NCBI GenBank assembly: GCA_026874595.1
Contig: CM049307.1
Coordinates: forward strand, 38,048,862 to 38,112,861
Reading direction: 5' to 3'
DNA from: Sipunculus nudus
Lineage: Eukaryota; Annelida; Sipuncula; Golfingiida; Sipunculidae
DNA length: 64,000 bases
The position numbers were made by a program, and so were the translations under genes. Shown here in pieces: positions 13,341-24,560 of this stretch. The stretch's first letter is position 1; every line of letters starts with the position of its first letter. A model generated the notes under the pieces. The model saw only the letters and a program-made list of their open reading frames with translations. It made no database searches and was not told the origin of the DNA.

Positions 13341-14056
13341 TGTTAACAAAAAATTATAATTTATTTTTAGAACAATCCTAAAATTAAAATACACTAAATC
13401 AATACAATTACATAGTATTTAAGACATAACAATAATAAAAATGTACATTACCAGAGTCTGAATCCTAGGCTTTGGTTCTTGGATACCACCACTGTCACAG
13501 TCCCACAAGAGTCTTTTAGCATAAATAATCCAGATGAACAGTTCAAGTAAATCTTCCCGGTGAAAAGTCCAATTATATCATGAAGACAGTCTGTTGTAAT
13601 CCATAAATAAAGTTCTGGTTAAAATCCCAAAGAAAAACTGAAGACAATCCATATAAAGTCTGTATAAAGTCCGTAGAATATCTGTAGGTTTTGCAGTTAT
13701 CGGAGCAGGTCCCAAAACTGACATGTCCGCTGGTATTTTTTCTCTGCCGGCTCAAAACACAGTCCTTTTTATAGCCTTTTTCCCCGATGTCCAGAAGCTT
13801 CTATATTTACGAACATTACAGATACAACACAACAATACACGCGCGCCCATAGCGCATGAACATACCCGAAACTTCTAAACTACAACAAGCACTGTGTCTC
13901 TACAAGCCAGAGTTCAGCTAGTGCGGTTCCCATAGCAGGAATCAGAATGCCTAGCACATGCCAACAAACAGATACATGTAACAATACGAAAGCGTGAGCA
14001 CGCGATATTGCAGGCGATAAAAAATCTGCGTGTCATATATACGAGCTATCGTTACA
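13341..14056 (-). mobile_element. Probable solo LTR (retrotransposon long terminal repeat)
   Basis: Read on the - strand, the segment starts TGTAACGATAG and ends TTGTTAACA, so it has TG...CA termini. It holds a promoter-like TATAAAAAGG (TATA at about 13766-13773) and an AAATAAATTATAA polyadenylation-type motif near its 3' end. Its length (716 bp) suits an LTR. No gag or pol remnants flank it, so it would be a solo LTR. No clear target duplication is visible (the left flank is a T run), so this is inference from composition and layout. Chance ORFs inside it are not genes. Confidence 0.5.
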
Positions 14057-14141
14057 TGCTGTCAATTCCCTTTTTTTTTAATCTGCTGTACAAGGGCTTC
14101 AGTATGAAACATTTAAATGCATTGAAGTAAAAACAAATTTT

Positions 14142-14624
14142 ATGTCCAGTTGGACAAGTGTATGCTTATATTTCTTATTACATTTCCTTAATTTTGTTGT
14201 AAGCATTTGTTTGAAGAAGAAGCCTCATATGGTCGGACGTTGTGGCCATTTTAATGTGGAACTATATACTTCCTGTAGAATATATAAAAAAGAAACTAGA
14301 AAGCAGTCATTGGTCGTCATATATACCTCCTGTCAGTTCATTTGTCCATTCAGACCAGCAGAAACTGGTCGTGACACCGGGAAAATGTTGATATACAATA
14401 GAACTTACAGGGGCTATTTGCAAAATGCATACCAGTTTTGTTCGGCAACATCCACAAAATTACATTGCAGGCATAATCGCAGGTCTGAAGCGGCACATAT
14501 TATTTGTATGTACGTCAATCTTCACCTTCCTGCACAGACTTCGACAAAAAAAAAATCACCAGAAAAATTAAACCACCAGGTCTGGTGTCCAATTGAGGTA
14601 ACAATAATTCTTTTCTTCCCTTGA
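14142..14624 (+). other. 160-codon open reading frame, not recognised
   Basis: A 160-residue ORF whose first 25 residues include a hydrophobic stretch (LYFLLHFLNFVVSICL) followed by a lysine- and cysteine-containing region. No family motif is evident. It has no flanking homologous exons and sits next to a probable LTR. It is more likely chance or repeat-derived than a gene; it is recorded because it is among the longest ORFs in the window. Confidence 0.15.
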
Positions 14625-14825
14625 GCTGTCACCTTTCAGTTGTATTATTAACTAAAATTAACTGGGAGCCCGAGAACTGACCAAGCAGGAATGTGACTGC
14701 CCCTGGCCTATGTCATATCATTCTTCCGTGGCACGAATACAGAGATAACGTGATTGCCTCTGAAACGGTGGGCCAACGGGTCATCCATTGTCTAAGGTGC
14801 ATCTTACAATTAACGGATTGTTCTT

Positions 14826-15040
14826 AGGGGTGCAGAAGCTGATCCAGGGGGAGGGGGTCCAGATCCACCTTTTTTTAACACCGCAACCGTTTTTAAGAAT
14901 TTCAGACAATGTTTTGCTGCCTGGACCCTCTTTTTCAGGACTAGGGGATATTTTTTAGACTTTGTCATTAGTCCTACTGGTTTGGACCCCCCCCCCCCCC
15001 TTCCCCTTTTCCTAAATCCTGGATCCGCCCCAGGGGTGCA
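14826..15040. mobile_element. Palindromic GGATCC-type MITE, copy 1
   Basis: The ends are inverted versions of one another (CTGATCCAGGGGGAGGGGG on the left; CCTAAATCCTGGATCCGCCCC on the right) with poly-G/poly-C next to each end. The direct repeat AGGGGTGCA occurs at 14826-14834 and 15032-15040 and could be a target duplication. Related copies are at 22250-22466, 39540-39620 and 40641-40905. Translations of this repeat give spurious ADPGFRK-like peptides, not genes. Confidence 0.7.
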
Positions 15041-15044
15041 ACCA

Positions 15045-17090
15045 TTACCCTCTGTAGACACAATTAAACCAAACTCCGTTGAAGAAAGTTGCTTACACAC
15101 AAATCAAGTAACCAAGCAATTAAAAGGAACACCTATACTATTGAAGATATAACAATAAGAAATGTTGACAGCGGCCTGTTCCGATATCTGACGCCTGTTA
15201 AGATATTCCCTTGAACCTTTAATAATGAAAAGCCAGCAAACGCCGACCCCATCGCCCACAAGCAGGCTGTTCTTATTGTTCATATCCATTTGTTTATAAC
15301 ATGTGAGGGGCTCGTCAAAAGTCATTCATCTAGGATACCTGGGGCGCCAACCAAACGAACCAGAGTTTTGCAAAGGGCGTTTTGCAGCTATTGAGCGTTT
15401 CACTTCTGCACATACCCAACCAACTTAGAATACATGGGTTTTCTCTTTGGTCAAAATTGCTGTTTACTAACAGCTTGTAGATAAACAAGCTCATATATCC
15501 TTCCCATGGGTGTTATATGAACTTTTACTAGGGATTTATCTATAGACTACATTTATATGTACACAAAGTAACCCAAAAATGACAACACCTATGACAAAAA
15601 TACCCATAGTGGATCACAATTCCTCATGCTCTGACAGTTGAGAGGAAACTCTTTGTAAATGACGATGGTCAATTAATATCCTTAATTGAACACTACTTAA
15701 TGTTTTACCCTGCACATGAACCCCATTGACGGATATAACCAGCGAGGTGACTTCACCTAGGTGAACCTGAGTTTTGTTAAGTCCCGCCGTTGTACAAACA
15801 TGTCCCTGGTGCGCCCATTACCGCCTAAAGGACACAGACAACCTGATCACGTCCATGCGGTTCAATGAACCTCTATATAAATGTAGGTATACCTTGGGTG
15901 GCGGCAGACTCCATGTATGTGGCGGTTGATTGAATAAAACTTACAATATACAATATAACGTTAATTCAAAATGCTCTATCCCGTCGTCCCATTCAATACG
16001 GGATTTAGGAAATGCAAAAGAGAATAACAAACAGAATATGTGTTTTTGTAGTAATTTCATCTCAACAAGGTTTTATTAAACCACACAAAAAAATCACTTT
16101 GAACGTTAGTAATATGCCAATTCCTTATCCCGAAGGACAATTATATATATGAAAGTACGTCTTATTATGACATGTAGGTGAATGAAACATGGGCACGCGA
16201 CGTGGTGAGCCACTAAAAGCTGGAATCAAGAAATGCAGTTGGCGTGAGGGGGGGGGGGGGGTCCATACTAGGTTTAATGAAATATAAGATTGTTGTGATA
16301 GTGTCTTTTGCGATATTCTTTGAAAAGTTTAGGGCATCATTCTACATTTTGAACAACAAAAATTATTTAATTACTCTGGTACACCAGAGGTCAGGTCACA
16401 GGTCAGGTCATGGGTGACCAGAGTTCATGCATCAGCAACATATTGCTGTGGCAGTGACGGTCTGCTGCTTTTCTCTGCATGATAAAATACTGTTATATCA
16501 TATATAACATAACCAGGACACCCCACATGCATGGCAAATGAGCAATAAAGGATAGATAGGTATAGTGAACCTAGTTTAAGCTGCATCTTATCCTTAATGA
16601 CTCTTTTATTCGTTCCTTGTGGTATACCAGAAGGTCCGCCACAGACATTCATAACCATATTTAAGACGGAGTGTAATTCTCAGCGGCGAGCCCTTTACCA
16701 AAGCAACTTCACAACAAAATTAAAAGAAAGCCTATCCGGTCTGGCATTTGCCTCTTCTGATATAAGAAGTGCACCGCTTGAGCCATAATGTTTTAAAACA
16801 GACTCAGCGGGTTAATTAATTATATATACAGACACACTGCAGGTACAGGAAAGGCGCTCATATAGCCTTCTCTCCGGACATGCATGTATGGGATTGTGAT
16901 TAATTTGGGTTTCCGCTTAAGAGCTGACATCATCCACCAATATTGAAGCTGACCTCAGATGGCAGCTGATATAGGTACGTCGATCCACTGTGTATGTATG
17001 TGCGCGTACAGGTACCTGCATGATACCGTTATAGCCTTGAGTTTAGGAGGCTCATCTCCCTTTCCTCATTCACAGTCTACTTGTGTTGTT
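15045..17090. other. Intergenic stretch, no gene recognised
   Basis: Moderately AT-rich sequence with a G run at about 16249-16261. ORFs at 16425-16658 (-) and 16597-16788 (+) overlap on opposite strands and match nothing known to me. No RNA gene was recognised. Confidence 0.5.
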
Positions 17091-17093
17091 TTG

Positions 17094-17095
<2 letters not shown>

Positions 17096-17145
<50 letters not shown>
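17096..17145. repeat. (AT)n microsatellite
   Basis: A 50-bp pure AT tract, about 60 bp before the left copy of the 17.2/26.8-kb duplication. Confidence 0.95.
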
Positions 17146-17146
<1 letters not shown>

Positions 17147-17207
17147 CCAATATTAATTCTTTGTATCGTCATGATAGAAGTGGTTTTCAGTAATCATTTA
17201 ATTACTG

Positions 17208-17588
17208 CTTTCATTATATTCACGCGATGTGTTTTGTTAACTAATAAAGATAAGAGATGAATTTAATAGCAAATTTGAATATACACCTATATTAGTGTTA
17301 ATTCTATTGTTAATGACTTTTTATATAAATGTTAATTTTTGTTGCCGTAATGTAACGTCACATGACGCCGCATGGATCTCTTCCCTACTGCTATATCATA
17401 TTCACAGTTTTACCCTATGACCTAAAATGACAAAGGTTATATACCTTTGGACCTGTACAGGTCTATTAATTAAGGTACCGGGTGATGAAGGTAAGCCTAT
17501 TTCTATATTGCTCTGTCCTTTGATCATTAGTGAGAGAGTATAATCAATGGCCCAAGCTGTGTACTTTTTCTTCCAGACCCCCTCCGGT
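17208..17588 (+). repeat. Direct duplication, left copy (partner 26802-27199)
   Basis: About 380 bp align in the same orientation with 26802-27199. Shared blocks include GCTTTCATTATATTCACGC, TTAATTTTTGTTGCCGTAA, GCATGGATCTCTTCCCTACT and TCTTCCAG-CCCCCTC. The right copy lies just upstream of EPDR-C; this copy is not followed by EPDR exon 1. Confidence 0.85.
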
Positions 17589-17939
17589 ATGTTATTGTTG
17601 TTATTTTTGTTGAGCTTTATTTCCGCCAAAATGACGATTACAATAAACAATATACATGTATGCATTGGTTTTAGATTAATGATGTAAATACAAAGAACAT
17701 GTTGATAAGAACAAAGACACATCAAAATGCTTATTGTGTGAGCTGCTTTAGCAGATTAGTGACAGGAGAACAAGAATATATGAATATCTGTATACAAACA
17801 CTTGATTCATATCTGAAGCCCAATCTCCTTGTTCTGGTAACATTTTACCAAAGAAATATGGAAGTTAATCCTGATCAGATAAGTTATTCACAAACACACT
17901 TAAAGTGACTAGTTATAGTGACCGGCATAGCTACATACA

Positions 17940-20900
17940 CAATCTTCTCATAAGATCCGACAATTCGGTGAGCAGTCTCCCATAGTGTGGAGGGAATATA
18001 TTTGTCTTCTGGAATATTACTGAAGTACAAAAAACCTCCTGTCGTCCTTTATTCTGTGGGAACATTGTTGCCTTTCAATCATAATAATTCTATCAGTGAT
18101 TAAACTTTTCCAGAAGTACCTCCCTGAAAATCTACCAGAACCTATTCCTATATATTCTAACAGATATACTCGTATAATTCATATATTTTGATTTTTTTCA
18201 CAATGTCTGGTATATTTCCACTTGTACAACTCTCTTTGCATGTTAGTGAGAGATCAGTCTATATTGGAATACCTGTATGGAAGGCCGCTGGCAGGAACCA
18301 CTAAATAATCTCGCTAGGTAAGTTAATTTAAATTTATCTATTCATGCTGTTTTACGAGGGAGCCCAATCATAGACATTACCTTATCAGAACAACTTCATC
18401 TATTTACTCCTTGCATTACCTTGACACAAAATGTATTCATTCTCTCAAGCAAAAATGATTCTGTACTTCCTACATTAAACCATGATTCAGATCCATATAA
18501 ACATTTAGGTATGTCCACTGACCGATATAAATTAGCGCATGTTATTGGGTTCAGACCTCTAAGACGAACTCCTGTACATACCAATGACAGTAATGCACCT
18601 TTACCTGCTCTACATGCATTTCTAGTTCGCTCAACGCTTTTAAATTTGAATCAAGAAGTTTACCAACGTGTCTCTGATTTTTTAACATATTTCAATGGTG
18701 AATTACCGAGTTTTCATGGAAACCTCTGCATACACTTTTCACCCAGGCCAAATACTAATATAACTAACTTAGCTTAGCAGTGTTTTAAGTGAAGCGCCAT
18801 TGCCCTGCTATAATCATAACATATGTCGTTGCAGTCTTTTGGTGAGGGGGGCAATTCAGAAATATCATCTGCCAATGATGGTGAACCAACGTATATATTG
18901 CCTATAAGAGCACTCCCATTAGAATCTCTCAGATTAAGAGGAAGGTCATTTATGTACACTAAATATAAAAATGGCCCAAGCACACTAACTCGTCTGACAG
19001 ACTGTTTCACCTGAAACCATTTGCTCTGAAACCCGCCATAAAGCACAACACTTTTCAAATCCGTATAAGTATTAATCAAGATTCTCAATGCCTTTCCCCG
19101 TATACCCAAGTTATACAATTTCACAAAAAAAGGCCATGAAGCCAGGAGAAAAACAAAATCTTTTTTTTTATATTGTGTCGAGAAAACATGGATATACCCT
19201 TGATTTCCGCTCAGTATTGTATAACACACATTTTTGAAGCATAAAAGAAACATCGATAGATGAAAGGCCACTTTGGTATGCGCACTGCACCGAAATAATT
19301 AAAATTATGCTGGAGCAACCAACCTTGAATACGAGTCAACATAATTTTATCAAAGAATTTGTTAATGACTGGAAACAAAGTGATACCCCGGTAATTATAT
19401 GGGGAATCTGCTCTTTTTGGGGACACTTCGGCAAGGTTAGAATTTAACCTCGTTTCATTTCACCAGGAAAATACTCAAACTTCCAAATCAATGTATATAA
19501 GTAAGTAAGGTGTTCTGTTAAATGTTAGCCGCCAAATATGAAAAGCTCATTTACGAGCTCATCCATGCTACCTGCTTCATTACGTTTAAGGTCTTTCAAT
19601 GCATTGCTTACCTCGGACATCTCGATATCTCTATCTAAAGTGTCATCAAATTTCTATGAGAAGATTTTATATACACAGTTAACCATTTCTGTATATAGAC
19701 TTTATGATTGCTGTCAAAATTATCATTTTCATGAGAACTATATGGAGACGAAAAGTCCAATATATACTTGGACCAAACATTGGCAATATCTTCCGGATTT
19801 CTACAGCAAATTCCGTCAAATAACATCTCGCTTGTAGGAACTCATTTTGTTCATCTTTGTCTCTTAATCATAAACCAAAATTCAGTCAGATAAACTTCTC
19901 CATTCCCGATCAATCTTTGCGAACAAATCCCTCTCTCTTTGACAAACATATCACGGTACTGACGCCTAAAATCACGTTTAGAGTCCTTATATTAAGGAAG
20001 TCCATGCGAGATTACGAGGCCTACCATCAGCGATCCACGCCCGCCTTTAAACTCGCATCATACCATTAAGTGGTTTTAACTCTTCCTGCCACTTCGGTTT
20101 TCAGCACCTGGAATATTTTCGGTGTGGTACCCCTTCCAGAGATGCATTTAAAATGGTATTGACCAAAGCACTGTAGAATTCACATATCTCATATTCAGCG
20201 CAATCGTCAAGTTCTTGTTTATGGATAGTGTCGAGCAATGTGGACAGAGGACGCGTATAAAACTCGTTCACTGAAGATTGAACCGATTTACCCCAATTAA
20301 ACTTGAGTCTGATTGATCGTAGAGCAGGATTAGAGATCATATTGCATACAACATTATGAGATAGTTTAACCGGACAGTGGTCGGACACATTTAGCGCGTC
20401 ATCCAAAGCTACATGACTCTCTATGATAAGATCATTCTTACCTTCCGGTCCAAAGATATAATTAACTGCAATGATTTCTGTCATTCATACAAGGATCAAA
20501 TGTGTGAATGCGACTGCTGTTCTTTTTATGGAGTTACGATGAAAGTATCCAATGTCACTCAGAAATGCTGACAACAGGGACTTTCTTTGTTGCATTTGGC
20601 AATTAGATTCATTGAACAAGTGGCAGTTAAAGTCCCCGATAAACAATACCTTTCCCTTGTAAAATTTTCATAAAAGAAATCATAGTCTTGACAAATACAT
20701 TAAAATAAATTAAGAGAATATTTGGAGCATGGCAAATATACATTAAAGATGTAGAATACACCCAGCAATGTATTAAGGTTAACCGAAACTTTATTTGATC
20801 CTCATCATTGTCCAGCCATACTGGCGACAACAGACCGCTTAATGACTTATGATGCATAATAACTACACCTCCCTTACCTCGCCTATAGGAGTCCAATGGG

Positions 20901-21690
20901 TTCAGAGAATTATCAGCCTTATAGCATAAACATCGTAATTAGGGTGAATACTTTTAAAGTAATGCAAATTATCTGAAAATATCCAATGTTCACGAATACC
21001 GCAAATATGAATTTTATGCTACTCTAAATATTCACAAAGATATGGTGTACTAGACATTATGCCACGCAAGCATGAAATATTAAAATATTTTAACCTCACT
21101 AATCTGTTATCCATGATATTATACGAGGATGTTATGTTACGTTCCATACAAAACTATGTAATCATCGATAACGCGAGATAAGTCCCGTGAGGCCAGAAGT
21201 CGCTGGCTTCTACGGAAGACCGGACACTGGACCGTATGATCAACTTGGCGCCTACATTTCCTTAATATTTACTGTGGAATAAACGGAGATGAAGCAGGCG
21301 ATCACCTCTTCTCCTAATATAGGAAGCAACCCTTCTCCTGGGTAACACCATCACCAACATTCCCCATATAGCAAGCCATTAGGGTATCATAACGCTGTAG
21401 GCCTACACGGTAACGTGGTATCGTTTCTGATTTCAGCGCACTAATATCTATAATGGAGATTTCCCCTGGAGCACCGAGGGACGTCTACAACTGACCAACC
21501 GTTAATTCTAATTCATCGTATCTTTTTGTTAAGTTTGCCACATCAGTTTTCACATCATTGGGAGACGATTTGTGAGAATCATCAAGCATGGTCACCTCTT
21601 CTTTTAATGTGTTAGAGTCTGATGACACATCCTGTAATGTATTTTCGATCCGTTTATACGCTTGTTTAAAACAAACTGTTTTCTTCACTT
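17940..21690 (-). mobile_element. Eroded non-LTR retrotransposon (LINE) with APE endonuclease and reverse transcriptase
   Basis: On the - strand, in order from high to low coordinate, there are a coiled-coil-like ORF1 remnant (21485-21688) and an AP-type endonuclease in broken pieces (about 21110-20100) with GIREHWIFSDN, RRGKGGVVIMHH, GDFNCHLFNES and SDHCPV. Next come reverse transcriptase motifs: PYNYRGITLFPVINKFFDKIM (19211-19426), VLGPFLYLVYINDLP and SLADD in place of YADD (18774-19271). The C-terminal region has RGLNPITCANLYRS (18396-18584), then faint further homology to about 17.94 kb. The order matches a full-length APE-type LINE. Many frameshifts and stops separate the pieces and the catalytic YADD is altered, so it is inactive. 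The exact clade is uncertain. Confidence 0.8.
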
Positions 21691-21894
21691 AATTTGTCCA
21701 TCTCAGACGTAATATTAGCAATTGCAATTTCCAAAACAATTTGGTGGTAGTTTTAAGTCTAGGCGCTTCTGGTGTTGTTGTACCTGATTTTTAAGTACTT
21801 GTATATCGGTTTCATTGTTGCCATCATTTCGCGACAAACCTGTCACAATTGTCCACTACGCATCCCGATGGCTGGGGATGGGGGCTATATATAA

Positions 21895-21960
21895 CCCCCC
21901 CCCCCCAATATTTGTCAAGGGAGTTTGGCCCATTGTATTATACCCCCCCCCCCCCCCCAA
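21895..21960. repeat. Two poly-C runs
   Basis: Poly-C tracts at about 21894-21906 and 21942-21957, in a short duplicated context (TATA-C-run-AATATTTG and TATA-C-run-AATGTTTTG). Confidence 0.9.
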
Positions 21961-22249
21961 TGTTTTGAATGTGTGTGGGATCAAAACGAAGATTTTCACA
22001 TTTTAAAACCCTGCCACAGAATTATTATTAATTAAAATAACATGTCTTCAGTTTTTGCTACTAAAATGCTTGGATTTTAAAAAGTGGAATTCTAAAACCC
22101 AAAAATGTGCTGAAAGAAACATAAATCAGTAAGTTACCACATTAGTAAATCAGGGTTGGTAACCTTTGGCTTAACAACGCCTAATAGCCGCCTATGCCTG
22201 AACTAAATCAAAGAACGAAACCAATTATTTTGTAAATCTTTAAACCCTT

Positions 22250-22466
22250 TGTAGGGGCGGATCCAGGATTTAGGAAAAGGAGGGGTCCAACCCAGGAGGA
22301 CTAATGACAAACCCTATAAAAAGGTTCCGAGGTCCAGCAAAGGGGGGGGGGGGGGTCCAGGCCGAAAATTCGTCTGAAACTCTTAAAAAAAGCTTGCGGT
22401 TGCTGAAAGGGGGGGGGGGGGGTATGGGTCGGGACCCTCTTGACCCTCCCCCTGGATCCGCATCTG
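22250..22466. mobile_element. Palindromic GGATCC-type MITE, copy 2
   Basis: Begins GGGGCGGATCCAGGATTTAGG, contains AGGAGGACTAATGACAAA and two internal G runs (about 22340-22354 and 22409-22422), and ends CCCCTGGATCCGC. It has the same terminal inverted structure as the copies at 14.8 and 40.6 kb. Confidence 0.75.
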
Positions 22467-22469
22467 CTT

Positions 22470-23580
22470 TGCATGCCGGTGATCATTATCATAGACAAAT
22501 TGTAAACCCATCATCTAATAAGCAAACATAAAAGATCACATGCTTTACAAGATCATAAGTAAAAGATCGGAAAGTAAGAAAATCTTCTTACTTAATAAGT
22601 GTGGCATATTTCTTCCTAAGATATGTATTCAACAAATTTAAAACATGTATACAACTATATCATCCTCCTGAAAAGTTAACATCAATTGCCCATAATTCAA
22701 CTGGGTTTTCTAATAAGATTTCTTAGATAATATGTGGACGTGATGTGAAAAATCATGATACTAGAATATTTTGCAATGTCTTATGGGTTTACCAAAAATA
22801 AGAAATAGCATAATTTTGGTGACATTATTATTTGAATAATATTGGGATTATCTGGTACCAATAGGCTAAGCTATGCACTTCTGTCCTAAGATCTTGTACC
22901 TACAACAAGTCACATTTTCACACTGAAGAGTTGTGTACACTGACATCAGTTATTTTATGTCATATCGAAGCATTTTTAAGTTTGATAGGTATATATCTGT
23001 TGACTTACATTTAATAAGGATCATTATTATGTGAAAATAAGATATATGTTTTAACATATATTACGCTTTGTCTGCATGTGACAAACGGTTTCATATTTAC
23101 CTTATAAAATAATTAATTTCTCTATGTTTAAATATCAATAATGTATCTTTTTTTTTGTATCTTTTGTTTATAAGCAAAATTGAACAGATAACCATAATAA
23201 TCCCAAGTATAAAAATTAAATAAACAAACACAGATGACATGGCCTCTCTGATATTTAAGTATATATTTAATCATATCACATTCTAGCATTATTGGCGATA
23301 TATAGTAACTCCTACCTTCATGCATCTGTTATTCTTCAAATATATTTGCCTATTGGGCGAGTATTTTTCAAGTATGTCTGCAAATAAATTTGCAATTATA
23401 AGAAAAAAAATTCTTCTAACTTAATATTTATTAGGCATGGACAGGCACATTTTCATATTTCTGATGTTCTTTCGGCGGAGTTAACCGCCTCAATGTGTTT
23501 AATGCTTGCTTAACTATTACTATGTACATTTGCAGAGTTCCATTTCGGTTTCGGACTACGTGACAGGAGCTTATACCCGG
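22470..23580. other. Intergenic stretch, nothing recognised
   Basis: AT-rich, with no ORF above about 65 codons that resembles a protein and no recognisable repeat. Confidence 0.5.
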
Positions 23581-23589
23581 TTATCCTGG

Positions 23590-24560
23590 TGTCAACCAAG
23601 ATCGGTGTACCACTCCTGCGGGTCCTGGGTGTGTGGCATCCCCATTGCTGGATCATAACACCGAGGAACCCCCGAAAGGCGCACTGGTTTGTGAGTGAAA
23701 CATGACTGTTGGACACAGTCTCCCCATTAAGCCTGCAGAGCGCTAACCCTGGGTGGAGGTACGCTCTTTACACAGCGCTTTACCTATAGGCCTACTACCT
23801 ATATCGTAAGCGTTGTTTGTTTTGACCTCGTATCCTGAATTGCTACACCAGAGGGGAGCACTGTATTTTGTTCCAATCAAATGAGACCCTGTGCTGGAAG
23901 ACAAAACGGTTTACCAGCCAAGCGGGGAATACACGGAGCCAATGTTGTTCATTTCGTTTTGAGTGACAGCTTTTGGCCCCGGCAACCGTTTGAACACGCC
24001 ACAGGCTTAGAGAGAATGGCCCCTCACGTGGTTTTCACAGGTCCTTGTGTACATAGGATGCCCGGCCGGTGAGCTGTTATTCAAACGAAATGAAACAACA
24101 TAGGTTCCGTGCACACCTCGCGGGTTGGTTTCTGTTTTGCTGGCAAACGGATACATGGATACGCTAACATAGTCGTAATGTCATAATCGAATCGGTCGAT
24201 GATGCGAGAACGTAGAGGGAGCAATTAAAATTCGACTATTTTTTATTAAGAGTAACCACTTGAATGCACTTGAAGCGCAGCTATGGGCGGAGCCATGATG
24301 CCTGTCGAGTGTTTTTTAACTGGCATTTGGTTGGCTGCCAGACTTCGACCCACCACCCAGTGTCTAAATGTATCATAAACGGTCAAAGATCAGCGGGAAA
24401 ATCAGTAGCTTCTTTAGAAGCGCAAGATTTCCGCTGCCTCAGGAGCGCAGGGTGGAGATCGACAATGAAAAATCTCATCGCCTCGGCTGAGATTCAAACT
24501 CACGATTTCCCGACTTTTGAGTCCTGTGCTTTACCCCTGAGCAACAGAACCCGTCCTGAT
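23590..24560 (-). mobile_element. tRNA-derived SINE copy, interrupted
   Basis: On the - strand, the part at 24560-24450 begins with a tRNA-like head (GCTCAGGGGTAAAGCA resembles an A box; GAGTTTGAATCTC resembles a B box), followed by TCAGCCGAGGCGATGAG. The tail at 23758-23590 contains the complements of CTCCCCATTAAGC and ATAACACCGAGGA. Both parts occur contiguously, in the same order, at 55255-55470 (-), which shows that this copy was split by about 0.69 kb. Confidence 0.55.
23759..24449. mobile_element. Candidate hAT-like insertion inside a SINE
   Basis: The 8-bp word GGGTGGAG occurs at 23751-23758 and 24450-24457, exactly where the SINE at 55.3 kb is continuous. An 8-bp duplication is typical of hAT elements. 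The insert's ends are weak inverted repeats (TACGCTCTTTACACAGCG against TGCGCTCCTGAGGCAGCG, 12 of 18). It has no transposase and would be non-autonomous. Confidence 0.45.

Noticed and set aside
14340-14375. Peptide CPFRPAE resembling the FRPAC segment of EPDR exon 3
   Set aside because: Flanking residues, frame context and splice sites do not match exon 3. There is no preceding KxCTVH segment, so the match is short and likely chance.
15355-15500. Apparent similarity to 34735-34900 (shared AACAGCTTGTAGATAA)
   Set aside because: Only one 16-bp word and scattered bases agree, which is too little to call a repeat family by eye.
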